DNA of 64,000 bases from an uncultured Roseburia sp. (GCA_947246475.1 CAMXSH010000001.1:62001-126000); one strand, 5' to 3'. Positions 9,949 through 20,313 are shown, counted from the stretch's first letter. A program made the numbers and translations. Notes: generated by a model from the sequence alone, not told the origin.

Positions 9949-11370
9949 ATGCAGAAAGGAAGAATCCTTAAAATCTTCTTGGGGGCGGGCATACTTATGT
10001 CTGCTGGAGTAATGGTAAATCACATTACATCAATGACAACTACGATGTGTACAGAAAAAGAACTGGCTGGTATGTCCTATACGTTACAGCAGTTTGTCGA
10101 TACCCAGTCGGCAGGTGCCGCTTCGGATCCAGAGGCGATTGTGGCGTTTCCGGATGATCCATCACAAAATGCTCCTGCAGCGCCAGGCACAGATCCGAAT
10201 GCCCCGGCTGTATCCGATGGCGCTGTGTCGGCAGAGCCGGTACCGTCATCTACACCAAAGCCAAAATCTGAATATGATAAAATCGGCATATCGGTGGCGG
10301 CGGATTATGTGAATGTCCGTAAGAAACCAAATACAGATAGTAAAGTACTTGGTAAACTCTACCGGGGAAGTGCAGCTACGATCAGAGAGAAAACTGGAGA
10401 CTGGGTAAAGATCAGATCAGGGCAGGTAGAGGGTTATATCAAGTCGGAGTATCTTGCCATCGGTTTCAGTGCTGAAAAACTGGTAGACAAATTTGGAACA
10501 AAGATCGCCACTGTAAATACAGAGACTTTGAAAGTCCGTGAAGCTAAAAATACAGAGTGTGCGGTACTTACACTTGTGTCCGGGGAAGAGAGTTTTGAGA
10601 TTCTCCGTGAGGACAAGGAATGGGTAAAGATCATGGTTGACGGAGATACGAAAGGGTTTGTTTCTAAAGAGTATGTGGATATTTCCGTTAAATTTAAGAA
10701 AGCAGTTTCCATCGAGGAGGAGCGTGAGGAAGCCAGGAAGAAGGCGGCAGCGGCGGCAGCGGCGGCGAGAGAGGATATGGCACAGCAGCCATCTCAGCCG
10801 TCCAGTAATTCCAGCAATTCCAGTAGTTCTGGCAGCTCAGGTAACTCCAGCAGTTCAAATGGAAATTCAAGCAGTGGAAGTTCAAGTAACAATTCAGGAG
10901 GAGGATCCTCGATGAAAGGATCTGCTGGAAAGTCCAATCATTCCGATCCTTCAAATAAATCTTCCGGAGGGAGCAGTAGCAGCAACAATTCCAGCAGTAC
11001 CATCGGAAGCGGCGACGGTTCTGCAATCGCTTCCTATGCATTACAGTTTGTAGGAAATCCATATGTGTATGGCGGTTCCAGCCTGACTCATGGTACAGAC
11101 TGTTCCGGTTTCTCCCAGGCAGTATTCCGAAAGTTTGGAATCAATCTGCCGAGAACATCCAGTGCGCAGTCTGGTGTAGGAAAGAAGATCAGTGTATCCA
11201 GCGCCAGGGCAGGAGATCTTATCTTTTATGCCCGGAATGGTCATGTAAACCACGTGGCGATCTGTATTGGTGGCGGCAGGGTCGTGCATGCCAGCAATCC
11301 AACCACAGGAATTACTACGAGCAATCTCAATTATCGTACGCCATACTGTGCTAGAAGAGTGATCGGTTGA
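9949..11370 (+). CDS. Secreted SH3-domain NlpC/P60 peptidoglycan hydrolase
   Basis: Two SH3b repeats (NVRKKPNTDSKVLGKL, LKVREAKNTECAVLTLV), Ser/Asn-rich linker, NlpC/P60 motifs GTDCSGF, VNHVAIC, VVHAS. Confidence 0.93.
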   Translation: MQKGRILKIFLGAGILMSAGVMVNHITSMTTTMCTEKELAGMSYTLQQFVDTQSAGAASDPEAIVAFPDDPSQNAPAAPGTDPNAPAVSDGAVSAEPVPSSTPKPKSEYDKIGISVAADYVNVRKKPNTDSKVLGKLYRGSAATIREKTGDWVKIRSGQVEGYIKSEYLAIGFSAEKLVDKFGTKIATVNTETLKVREAKNTECAVLTLVSGEESFEILREDKEWVKIMVDGDTKGFVSKEYVDISVKFKKAVSIEEEREEARKKAAAAAAAAREDMAQQPSQPSSNSSNSSSSGSSGNSSSSNGNSSSGSSSNNSGGGSSMKGSAGKSNHSDPSNKSSGGSSSSNNSSSTIGSGDGSAIASYALQFVGNPYVYGGSSLTHGTDCSGFSQAVFRKFGINLPRTSSAQSGVGKKISVSSARAGDLIFYARNGHVNHVAICIGGGRVVHASNPTTGITTSNLNYRTPYCARRVIG

Positions 11371-11403
11371 TCCCTTCAATAGAAAATAAAGTGTAAAATA
11401 AAA

Positions 11404-11441
11404 GAATTCCGGTTTCCTTATAAAATAGGGAATCGGAATTC
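11404..11441. terminator. Intrinsic terminator
   Basis: GAATTCCGGTTTCC ... GGGAATCGGAATTC hairpin followed by T-rich run. Confidence 0.7.
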
Positions 11442-11574
11442 AATTATTTTATGTGAAGGTAAACTGAGAATCCAGCGAACCTTAAGTTGAGCTAGCTTGA
11501 CGACGCGAATTTGAACCCTGTTTCGTCCTGCGCTAGCGCCCAAATAGCTAGGCGCTTGTGGTTTAACATCTTAA

Positions 11575-12270
11575 TCAGTCCCGTCTCCGGTTTGTAAGCA
11601 GGATCAGCCGGAACAGCTGCAGGGCCGTTGCGAGAGCAGAAGCGACGTAAGTAAGGGCAGCAGCACGAAGAACCCGTCTTGCGCCAGTGTTCTCATCTCC
11701 ATAAAGGATATTGGTACTTTCCAGTATGTTCAGCGCTCTACGGGAGGCATTAAATTCCACCGGCAGCGTCACCAGCTGAAAGATAAGCACAGCGGAAAAA
11801 AGGATCACGCCAATCTGAGCCAGCTGGACATATCCAAGGATCAGGCCGAACAGGATCAAAGGCATGGAGATGCGGGAGGCGAAATTCACGACTGGTACGA
11901 TGGCGCTTCGGATCGCAAGGGGAGCGTACCCTCTGGCGTGCTGGATCGCATGACCACATTCGTGGGCGGCTACACCGATGGCGGAAACGGAAGAAGAACC
12001 GTAGACAGAATCGGACAGCCTGAGGATCTTTGACCGGGGATCATAATGATCGGTCAGGTTTCCGGATATTCGCTGGATGGATACATCCTGAATCCCGGCA
12101 TTGCGAAGGATCATTTCGGCGGCCTGTTCAGCGCGGATCCCTCTCTGGCTGAAAACCTGGCTGTATTTGCGAAAACTTCCGTTTACATTGGCAGAAGCGG
12201 CGATACTGATCAGTACGCCTGCAATGACAAAAATGTAAGTGGGATCAAAATAAGGGAAAAAGAATGGCAT
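11575..12270 (-). CDS. Zinc metallopeptidase, YugP family
   Basis: HExxH motif in VAAHECGHAIQHARGY; membrane-embedded. Confidence 0.92.
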   Translation of the reverse strand: MPFFFPYFDPTYIFVIAGVLISIAASANVNGSFRKYSQVFSQRGIRAEQAAEMILRNAGIQDVSIQRISGNLTDHYDPRSKILRLSDSVYGSSSVSAIGVAAHECGHAIQHARGYAPLAIRSAIVPVVNFASRISMPLILFGLILGYVQLAQIGVILFSAVLIFQLVTLPVEFNASRRALNILESTNILYGDENTGARRVLRAAALTYVASALATALQLFRLILLTNRRRD

Positions 12271-12441
12271 AATAAATCTCTCCTTTCAATTATAGGATAT
12301 ACAGGAATGGATCATAATACCCAGACCTGCAACGGTATTTATTGACAATAACATATTTTTTTTATAAAATTATGAAGTAATTGCAAACAATAGATTAAAT
12401 CGACAAATAGTCAGGCTAAAAAAATTTGGAGGACATAATTT

Positions 12442-13398
12442 ATGGCAGCATTAATCCCTACTTTTTTACTATTAATCGCAGGTTTCGTACTTCTGATCAA
12501 GGGTGCAGATTTTTTTGTGGAGGGAAGTGCCAGTATAGCTAGAAAACTGAGAGTTCCTTCTCTCATTGTCGGCATGACCATCGTGGCCATGGGAACGAGC
12601 CTGCCGGAATGTTCTGTCAGCATCAATGCCTCATTGACGGGAGAAAATTCACTGGCAGTCAGTAACGTACTGGGATCCAATATATTTAATCTGATGGTGG
12701 TCTGTGGTGTCTGTGCACTATTTGCGCCTCTGATCGTCAAAGCCCAGACCCGAAACCGTGATATCACATTTTCTATCCTATGTGCCGTTTTGCTGGGAGT
12801 TCTTGGATTTTTTGGAATGGAGCTGGAGCGGATGGATGGATGGATTTTTCTCGTGATCTTCATTTTGTTTTTGCTCTATATGGTGATGTCTGCCTTGAAA
12901 GCCAGAGCGGCAGGGCAGGACGTAGAAGATGAAGGTGAAGAGTATGCTGTAATCCCAGTCTGGAAAAGTATCCTGTTCATTGTATGCGGCGTTGCCGCCA
13001 TTGCTTTTGGCGGGGATTTTGTCGTAAAGTCTGCCTCTAAGATTGCCACTACGTTCGGGATGAGCCAGACACTGGTGGGACTGACGATCTGTGCCATTGG
13101 GACAAGCCTTCCTGAACTTGTCACTTCGGTGGTGGCGGCGAGGAAAAAGCAGGTGGATATGGCGCTGGGAAATGTCATCGGTTCCAATATTTTTAACATT
13201 TTATTTGTGCTGGGCATCAGTTCTGCTATTAGTCCCATTGCGGTCATAACAGAGAATCTTGTTGACGTTGTACTTTTGATTCTGATGAGTCTGATCGTCT
13301 GGATCTTTACCTGGACTAAAGAGCGTGTGAACCGCGCCGAGGGCGCCTGTATGGTTCTTCTCTATATAGGGTACTGGGTATATATTTGTGTAAGGTAA
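12442..13398 (+). CDS. Calcium/sodium antiporter (CaCA/YrbG family)
   Basis: Duplicated alpha-repeats GTSLPECSVSINA...GSNIFNLMVV and GTSLPELVTSVVAA...GSNIFNILFVLG. Confidence 0.94.
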   Translation: MAALIPTFLLLIAGFVLLIKGADFFVEGSASIARKLRVPSLIVGMTIVAMGTSLPECSVSINASLTGENSLAVSNVLGSNIFNLMVVCGVCALFAPLIVKAQTRNRDITFSILCAVLLGVLGFFGMELERMDGWIFLVIFILFLLYMVMSALKARAAGQDVEDEGEEYAVIPVWKSILFIVCGVAAIAFGGDFVVKSASKIATTFGMSQTLVGLTICAIGTSLPELVTSVVAARKKQVDMALGNVIGSNIFNILFVLGISSAISPIAVITENLVDVVLLILMSLIVWIFTWTKERVNRAEGACMVLLYIGYWVYICVR

Positions 13399-13445
13399 CT
13401 GTCATTTTTAGTTTGTTTCGTCGAGTTGCGGAAAGGTGTGAAAAA

Positions 13446-14783
13446 ATGAAGAAAAAACTATTGTGCCTGGTTCTTGTTTTGGGCTTGATCCTGGGGAACT
13501 GGCAAACGATAAATGCTGCTAAAAAACCATCTCTATCATTTAAAAAACTTACATTGAATGTGGGGCAGAAGAAAAAGATTGCGATAAGGAACAAAAATAA
13601 AAAAGCAGTGTATACGTTTCGTTCCTCTTCCAGGAAGATCGCGGCGGTCAGTTCAAAAGGTGTGATCACGGCTAAAAAACAGGGCAGGGCTAAGATCACA
13701 GTGATGCAGAAATTGAAAAAAGGTCCTAAAAAATCATCAAAGAAGATAGGGGTAATTACCGTGATCTGCAAAAAGAAAATCATAGATAGGCCATCTATAA
13801 GTCCACAGCCCACAAATGCACCTCAGGTGGCACCGCCGTCAGTGCCTCAGAATACACCGGCAGTATCTCCGCAAACCACACCCCAGGCGACGCCGCAGCC
13901 CACTGAGACGCCTGTGCCAACCCCTGACCTGTATACAAAAAAGGTCATGACAGTAACCGTATCTGATACAGAGTTACATTCTGTAGAAGGAAATACTTGT
14001 CACGTGGATATGCAGTATTTTACAGGTGAAGCAGCTGGGGAATATTTGAATGGGAAGATTATGGGAGAAGGTACGGTTGTTATAAAAGATTATAAAGAGG
14101 GTGAGACACGCCTTTGTTCGAGGTACATGATCTCTGGCGAGGATTCTGAGGGCAAAAAATGTTCCATGTTCATCGAGGACAATGGAACTATTGACGAGAG
14201 CGGAAAGGCCGTCACAAAACCAATTATAATAACGGACAGCGCAGCGCTGTCGTGGCTTGAAACAGCAGATCTGCAGGGGCGCATTACGGACCAGGGCGAT
14301 GGGACAAAGACCATTGATATTTTGTGGAATGAGTCAAACACCGAGCCGGTGTCCCCTCCCCCAGTGATCCGGCCGGATGAGAGCCAGTCCTATACCAATG
14401 AGATCTTTACCTTTACCATCGATATTGGCAAAACCACATCTGTGACAGGAAGCACAGGGAAAGCTTCGATGATCCATTTTGGAGGAGCATCTGATTGTGC
14501 GAATTTTAAGGGAAATATCGTTTCGGACTGTGTGGATACGAGATTAAAATTTAACGGGCAGATCGAAACACTGTCTGCCAGATATATTCTTTCTGGAACC
14601 GATGCCAATGGAAATCCCTGCAAAATATATGTAGAAAATAATGGTATCGATGATAATGGAATGGTTACCGAACCGGTTATTATTACAGATAATCCTGATT
14701 TTGCATGGGTGGAAAACGCGAAGCTGCATGGGACAGTGAGCTGGTCACCGAAGCTTACCATTCATGTGGCTACCACAAAATAG
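13446..14783 (+). CDS. Secreted protein: Lys-rich Ig-like module plus two tandem DUF3237-like domains
   Basis: Signal peptide; KKLTLNVGQKKKIAIRNKNKKAVYTFRSS; repeats (L/S)ARY(M/I)xSGxDxxGxxCxxxxENxGxxDxxG...(I/V)IITDxxxxxWxExAxLxG. Confidence 0.7.
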   Translation: MKKKLLCLVLVLGLILGNWQTINAAKKPSLSFKKLTLNVGQKKKIAIRNKNKKAVYTFRSSSRKIAAVSSKGVITAKKQGRAKITVMQKLKKGPKKSSKKIGVITVICKKKIIDRPSISPQPTNAPQVAPPSVPQNTPAVSPQTTPQATPQPTETPVPTPDLYTKKVMTVTVSDTELHSVEGNTCHVDMQYFTGEAAGEYLNGKIMGEGTVVIKDYKEGETRLCSRYMISGEDSEGKKCSMFIEDNGTIDESGKAVTKPIIITDSAALSWLETADLQGRITDQGDGTKTIDILWNESNTEPVSPPPVIRPDESQSYTNEIFTFTIDIGKTTSVTGSTGKASMIHFGGASDCANFKGNIVSDCVDTRLKFNGQIETLSARYILSGTDANGNPCKIYVENNGIDDNGMVTEPVIITDNPDFAWVENAKLHGTVSWSPKLTIHVATTK

Positions 14784-14869
14784 AGGCAGCATTTTGCAAA
14801 AGTTGTGCTTGCATTTAGGAATTAAGTGTGATAGAATGAGCCTAATTTAGTTAAAGGCATTGAAGGAAA

Positions 14870-15140
14870 CGATTGCTTATGCAGTGAACTTACGACAGGA
14901 AAAGACGTCACCGACTGAGAGCGTCTTGCGAGAGCGGTAAGCAGGAGAACATTCCGGAGCTGGTATGCTGAACCATACAGTAGGTATACCCGGTGGCACC
15001 GTTATATGCAGATTGAGAGGGAGATTATCTTTGAATCGTTAAGAAGATCTTCAACGCGGGTGGTACCGCGGGTTATGGATAAAAGACGTTCATGCCCGTC
15101 CCAGGCGAAACATTTGTTTCACTGGGGCGGGCTTTTTGCG
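14870..15140 (+). promoter_or_regulatory. T-box riboswitch leader upstream of aspS2-gatCAB
   Basis: T-box core GCGGGTGGTACCGCGGG at about 15056-15072 and terminator GCCCGTCCCAGGCGAAAC-ATTT-GTTTCACTGGGGCGGGCTTTTT (15094-15137) in front of an aminoacyl-tRNA synthetase gene. Confidence 0.92.
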
Positions 15141-15204
15141 TGGGCGCTATATTTGTCCCAGATGGAACAAAACCTCAAAAAACGAAGAAAGAGAGGAAAG
15201 GATC

Positions 15205-16536
15205 ATGGAATTTGTTTCAGGACAGACAAAAAAAGATGTAGTGGAAATCTCAGATATCCTAACTGGAGACTATGAAGGCAGGGACATCTCCATGAACGGA
15301 GCGATACACACCATCCGCGATATGGGAGAGGTCGCCTTTGTCATTCTCAGAAAACGGGAAGGGCTGGTGCAGACCGTCTTTGAGACCGGAGCGGTGGATT
15401 TTCCCCGGAAGGATCTGAAAGAAGCCGCCACAGTGGAGATTCGGGGAACGGTGAGTAAGGAAGAGCGGGCGCCCCATGGATTTGAGGTCCGGCTTAAGAA
15501 GGTCAGGATCTTATCGGAACCGAAGGAACCTGTGCCGATTCCAGTGGGTAAATGGAAACTGGATACTTCACTGGAGACCAAACTTGAACTTCGTCCCATT
15601 GCTCTCAGAAACATCAGGGAGCGGGCAAAATTCAAAATTCAGGAGGCTGTTGTCAGAGGCTTCCGCGATTATCTGTTTTCACAGGGATTTACGGAAATCC
15701 ATACACCAAAAATCGGCGCAAAAGGTGCGGAGGGTGGTGCAAATATCTTTAAGCTGGATTATTTTCACAGACCAGCCATTCTCGAACAGAGCCCACAATT
15801 TTACAAACAAATGATGGCAGGCGTATTTGACCGGGTTTTTGAAACCGCACCAGTATTCCGCGCTGAAAAACACAACACCAAACGACATTTGAATGAGTAT
15901 ACGTCCCTGGATTTGGAAATGGGGTATATCGAAGGTTTTCAGGACATAATGGAAATGGAAACCGGATTCCTGCAGTATACAGTAGAACTTTTGGAAAAAG
16001 AATATGCAAAGGAATTAAGTCTGCTGGAAGTGAAACTTCCCAAGGTGGATCTGATTCCTCAGGTACGATTTGATGAGGCGAAACGACTGGTCTCTGAGAA
16101 ATATGACCGGAAGATCCGCAATCCTTATGATCTTGAGCCAGAAGAGGAGATGTTGATCGGACAGTATTTTAAGGAGGAGTACGATGCGGATTTTGTATTT
16201 GTGACGCATTACCCATCGAGAAAACGTCCCTTCTATGCCATGGACGATCCGGCGGATCCGGCATGCAGCCTCAGTTTTGACCTTCTGTTTGGAGGGCTGG
16301 AGGTAACCACCGGGGGCCAGAGAATACATGATCTGGATATGCTGAAAGAAAAGATGGAGGCCCGGGGCATGACAGAGGAGGGAATGGAGCATTATCTTAT
16401 GATCTTTAAACATGGCATGCCGCCCCACGGGGGACTGGGGATCGGCCTGGAACGGATCACAATGAAGCTTCTGGGAGAAGAAAATGTCAGAGAGACAACA
16501 CTGTTTCCCCGTGACCTGTCACGGCTGGAACCATAA
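15205..16536 (+). CDS. aspS2: Archaeal-type (probably non-discriminating) aspartyl-tRNA synthetase
   Basis: Class II aaRS motifs; FRAEKHNTKRHLNEYTSLDLEMGY and GGLEVTTGGQRIHDLDML typical of AspRS2; start MEFVSG with RBS GAGAGG. Confidence 0.88.
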   Translation: MEFVSGQTKKDVVEISDILTGDYEGRDISMNGAIHTIRDMGEVAFVILRKREGLVQTVFETGAVDFPRKDLKEAATVEIRGTVSKEERAPHGFEVRLKKVRILSEPKEPVPIPVGKWKLDTSLETKLELRPIALRNIRERAKFKIQEAVVRGFRDYLFSQGFTEIHTPKIGAKGAEGGANIFKLDYFHRPAILEQSPQFYKQMMAGVFDRVFETAPVFRAEKHNTKRHLNEYTSLDLEMGYIEGFQDIMEMETGFLQYTVELLEKEYAKELSLLEVKLPKVDLIPQVRFDEAKRLVSEKYDRKIRNPYDLEPEEEMLIGQYFKEEYDADFVFVTHYPSRKRPFYAMDDPADPACSLSFDLLFGGLEVTTGGQRIHDLDMLKEKMEARGMTEEGMEHYLMIFKHGMPPHGGLGIGLERITMKLLGEENVRETTLFPRDLSRLEP

Positions 16537-16584
16537 CAGAGATAAGAGCCGGGGATTTATATATTTAGGACGGAGGAGATTATT

Positions 16585-16878
16585 ATGGCAAATATTATTT
16601 CAGATGAGACGATTGAATATGTGGGCATACTCGCCAAGCTGGAGCTTTCCGGGGAGGAAAAGGAGCAGGCAAAGAAAGACATGGGAAGTATGCTGGATTA
16701 TATAGACAAATTAAATGAGCTGGATACGGAGGGTGTGGAGCCGATGTCCCACGTATTTCCAGTTATGAACGTGTTTCGGGAAGATGTTGTGGTAAATGGG
16801 GACGACAGGGAGCAGATGCTCGCCAATGCCCCACTGAAAAAAGAGGGAACCTATATGGTACCGAAGACATTTGACTAA
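16585..16878 (+). CDS. gatC: Asp/Glu-tRNA amidotransferase subunit C
   Basis: Small protein with [42 protein letters not shown]; gatCAB order. Confidence 0.95.
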   Translation: MANIISDETIEYVGILAKLELSGEEKEQAKKDMGSMLDYIDKLNELDTEGVEPMSHVFPVMNVFREDVVVNGDDREQMLANAPLKKEGTYMVPKTFD

Positions 16879-16901
16879 TCCGGGGGAAGGAGGAAGCGGC
16901 C

Positions 16902-18350
16902 ATGAGTATTATGAGTTTAACGGCAGTAGAACTTGGTAAAAAGATAAAGAGCGGTGAGATCGGAGTGGCAGAGGCAGCAAAAGCAGCTCTGGAAGAGATA
17001 CGGAATTGCGAGGAGCAGATCAACAGCTATGTGACGGTTCTGGAGGAGGAAACCATTCTGGCACGGGCAGAGGAGGTTCAGAAGCAGATTGACAGCGGCG
17101 TACTGGACAGCCCTCTGGCGGGAGTTCCCACAGCGATAAAGGACAATATGTGTACAAAGGGGATTCTGACTACCTGCAGTTCAAAAATCCTGGGAAATTT
17201 TGTACCTTCCTACTCCGCAGAAGCGGTACGGAATCTGGAAAAAGCCGGGGCGGTCATAATTGGAAAGACAAATATGGATGAATTTGCCATGGGCAGTACC
17301 ACGGAAACATCGGCCTATGGGATCACGAGAAATCCCCACAACAAAGGGCACGTTCCAGGAGGGTCTTCAGGAGGTTCTTGTGCGGCGGTAGCAGCCTGTG
17401 AATGTTCTTATGCGTTGGGATCTGACACTGGTGGTTCCATCCGTCAGCCCAGTTCATTCTGCGGGGTAACGGGGATCAAGCCCACCTATGGAACCGTTTC
17501 CCGGTATGGATTGATCGCTTATGGTTCTTCTCTGGATCAGATCGGTCCCATCGCAAAAGACGTAACAGACTGTGCGACGATCCTGGAAGCCATATCTTCT
17601 TATGATAAAAAAGACAGCACTTCCATTCAGCGGGAGGATCTTGATTTTACTTCTGCCCTTGTGGCAGACGTCAAGGGGATGAAGATCGGGATTCCCAGAG
17701 ATTATTTTGGAGAGGGGCTGGATTCCCAGGTAAAAGCTGCGATAGAAAAGGCGGCGGGGGTTCTGGAGGAAAATGGAGCGCTCCTGGAGGAATTTGATCT
17801 GAGTCTTGTGGAATATGCAATCCCTGCCTATTATGTGATCGCTTCTGCAGAGGCAAGCTCGAACCTGTCCCGTTTCGACGGAGTAAAATACGGATACCGC
17901 ACTGGGGATTATGAGGGACTTCACCATATGTACAAGAAGACCCGCTCGGAAGGGTTTGGACCGGAGGTTAAGCGTCGGATTATGCTGGGATCCTTTGTTC
18001 TGAGCAGCGGTTATTATGATGCATATTACCTGAAAGCGCTGCGGACCAAGGCGTTGATCAAAAAAGCCTTTGACCAGGCATTTGAGAGATATGATATGAT
18101 ACTGGCTCCGGCAGCTCCCACAACAGCGCCGAAGATCGGTGAGAGCCTGAGCGATCCCATCAAGATGTATCTGGGAGATATTTATACTATCTCGGTTAAC
18201 CTGGCAGGACTTCCCGGGATCAGCATTCCTTGTGGAAGAGACGACAAAGGGCTTCCCATCGGAATGCAGCTTATTGGGGACTGCTTTCAGGAGAAAAAGA
18301 TCATTCGCGGGGCTTATACATTTGAGCAGAACCGCTCAAAGGAACAATAA
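16902..18350 (+). CDS. gatA: Asp/Glu-tRNA amidotransferase subunit A
   Basis: Amidase signature GGSSGGSCAAVAACECSYALGSDTGGSIRQPSSFCG. Confidence 0.97.
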   Translation: MSIMSLTAVELGKKIKSGEIGVAEAAKAALEEIRNCEEQINSYVTVLEEETILARAEEVQKQIDSGVLDSPLAGVPTAIKDNMCTKGILTTCSSKILGNFVPSYSAEAVRNLEKAGAVIIGKTNMDEFAMGSTTETSAYGITRNPHNKGHVPGGSSGGSCAAVAACECSYALGSDTGGSIRQPSSFCGVTGIKPTYGTVSRYGLIAYGSSLDQIGPIAKDVTDCATILEAISSYDKKDSTSIQREDLDFTSALVADVKGMKIGIPRDYFGEGLDSQVKAAIEKAAGVLEENGALLEEFDLSLVEYAIPAYYVIASAEASSNLSRFDGVKYGYRTGDYEGLHHMYKKTRSEGFGPEVKRRIMLGSFVLSSGYYDAYYLKALRTKALIKKAFDQAFERYDMILAPAAPTTAPKIGESLSDPIKMYLGDIYTISVNLAGLPGISIPCGRDDKGLPIGMQLIGDCFQEKKIIRGAYTFEQNRSKEQ

Positions 18351-18364
18351 AAGGAGGGGATATC

Positions 18365-19798
18365 ATGGCAAAACAATATGAAACAGTGATCGGACTGGAA
18401 GTTCATGTAGAACTTGCGACAAAGACAAAGATTTTCTGCGGCTGTACTACGGAGTTTGGCGGTGCACCCAATACACATACCTGTCCTGTCTGTACCGGCA
18501 TGCCGGGGGCTCTTCCTGTATTAAATAGGCAGGTGGTGGAATATGCCATGGCAGTGGGACTTGCCACCAACTGCAAGATCACCCAGTACTGTAAATTTGA
18601 CCGGAAAAACTATTTTTACCCGGATAACCCGCAGAACTACCAGATCTCCCAGCTGTATCTGCCGATCTGCCGGAACGGACATGTGGATATTGAGACGCCG
18701 GCAGGAAAAAAATCCATCGGGATCCATGAGATTCATATGGAAGAGGACGCTGGAAAACTGGTGCATGACGACTGGGAGGATTGTTCCCTGATAGATTTTA
18801 ACCGTTCTGGGGTGCCGTTGATCGAGATCGTGTCAGAGCCAGATATGAGAAGCGCTGAAGAGGTCATAGCCTATCTGGAAAAGCTTCGTATGACCATTCA
18901 GTATCTGGGGGCCTCGGATTGTAAGCTCAATGAGGGCTCCATGCGGGCGGATGTCAACCTTTCTGTCCGTGAGGCGGGCGCTTCCGAGTTTGGGACCCGT
19001 ACCGAGATGAAGAACCTGAACTCCTTCAAGGCAATATCCAGAGCCATCGAAGGAGAGCGGGCGCGTCAGATTGAGCTGATCGAGGAGGGCAAAAAGGTCA
19101 TCCAGGAGACAAGACGCTGGGATGATAATAAGGAATATTCCTATGCGATGCGCTCCAAAGAGGATGCTCAGGACTACCGCTATTTTCCAGATCCAGACCT
19201 GGTGCCTGTCAGCATCAGTGAGGAGTGGATCGCGGAAGTAAAGGCGCGCCAGCCGGAGTTTCAGCAGGAAAAGGCTGCACGCTATAAGGAAGAGTTTGAT
19301 ATACCCGAATACGACATCAATATTATTACCAGCTCAAAGAGCTTGGCAGATATGTTCGAGGCGGCCACAGCGATCTGCCACAATGCGAAAAAGGTATCCA
19401 ACTGGCTTATGGTGGAGACTATGCGTCTCTTAAAGGAAAAAGAGATGGAGCCGGAGGATATCACCTTCACGCCGGAGAACCTGGCAGCGCTCATTCAGCT
19501 GACCGATGAGAATGCCATTAACTCTACTGTGGCGAAGGAAGTATTTGAAAAAATGTTTTCTGAGGATATTGATGTGGAGCAGTACGTGGAGATGAACGGA
19601 CTGAGGACAGTCAGTGATGAGAGTGCGCTCCGGGAGACGATAGAGAAAGTGATCGTTGAAAACCCACAGTCAGTTTCGGATTATCAGGCAGGAAAGACCA
19701 AAGCGATCGGTTTTCTGGTGGGACAGACCATGAAAGCCATGAAAGGCAAGGCAGATCCGGGAATGGTAAAGCAGATCCTCAAAAAATTGCTGGATTAG
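18365..19798 (+). CDS. gatB: Asp/Glu-tRNA amidotransferase subunit B
   Basis: ETVIGLEVHVELATKTKIFCGCTTEFG...HTCPVCTGMPGALPVLN. Confidence 0.98.
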   Translation: MAKQYETVIGLEVHVELATKTKIFCGCTTEFGGAPNTHTCPVCTGMPGALPVLNRQVVEYAMAVGLATNCKITQYCKFDRKNYFYPDNPQNYQISQLYLPICRNGHVDIETPAGKKSIGIHEIHMEEDAGKLVHDDWEDCSLIDFNRSGVPLIEIVSEPDMRSAEEVIAYLEKLRMTIQYLGASDCKLNEGSMRADVNLSVREAGASEFGTRTEMKNLNSFKAISRAIEGERARQIELIEEGKKVIQETRRWDDNKEYSYAMRSKEDAQDYRYFPDPDLVPVSISEEWIAEVKARQPEFQQEKAARYKEEFDIPEYDINIITSSKSLADMFEAATAICHNAKKVSNWLMVETMRLLKEKEMEPEDITFTPENLAALIQLTDENAINSTVAKEVFEKMFSEDIDVEQYVEMNGLRTVSDESALRETIEKVIVENPQSVSDYQAGKTKAIGFLVGQTMKAMKGKADPGMVKQILKKLLD

Positions 19799-19884
19799 TT
19801 GTTCAGATTGTCAAGAAAGTTGTTGACGTAAAGCGGTTTCTAAGAGATAATAATAGTAACAGTTTGTGCAAAGGGGGACTGGTT

Positions 19885-20226
19885 ATGATTGAGATGAGAA
19901 AAGAAAAGAGATGGCCGGCAAAACTGGAACTGGAGATCTCTTCATTGTTTAAACAGGATAATGTAAAAGTAGAAGATATCAATGCGCCGATCGAGGTATT
20001 TGATGTCTCCAAAGTGGGGATTGGATTTAAGACCAAAAGCGTTCTGCCGGTGGGATATTATTTCAATGCCAGGCTTGTCCTAAGTGACAGTGGTGCGTTG
20101 AATTGTGTGGTACGCATTGTGCGCCAGCAGGAGATGGAGGACTATAATATCTATGGCTGTGAGATCGTAGGAACGGCATCTATTATGGATTATGTTTTTA
20201 ATGACTATGCGGCTACGCTGAGTTAG
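19885..20226 (+). CDS. PilZ domain protein (putative c-di-GMP effector)
   Basis: RKEKRWPAKLELE ... VFDVSKVGIGF matches the RxxxR...(D/N)xSxxG arrangement. Confidence 0.8.
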   Translation: MIEMRKEKRWPAKLELEISSLFKQDNVKVEDINAPIEVFDVSKVGIGFKTKSVLPVGYYFNARLVLSDSGALNCVVRIVRQQEMEDYNIYGCEIVGTASIMDYVFNDYAATLS

Positions 20227-20273
20227 TTGGTGCGCCGTTGTTCTGGTAGTGACATCTTAATATTTGATTACTA

Positions 20274-20313
20274 AAAACATGGGCGGTCTGGCAGAGCTGG
20301 GAGTCCATGTTTT
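20274..20313. terminator. Probable terminator downstream of the PilZ gene
   Basis: AAAACATGG ... CCATGTTTT inverted repeat. Confidence 0.55.

Noticed and set aside
10795-11000. Short repetitive AGC/TCC-rich tract, possible repeat array
   Set aside because: It is the in-frame Ser/Asn/Gly linker of the NlpC/P60 protein; no repeat-spacer periodicity, so not CRISPR.
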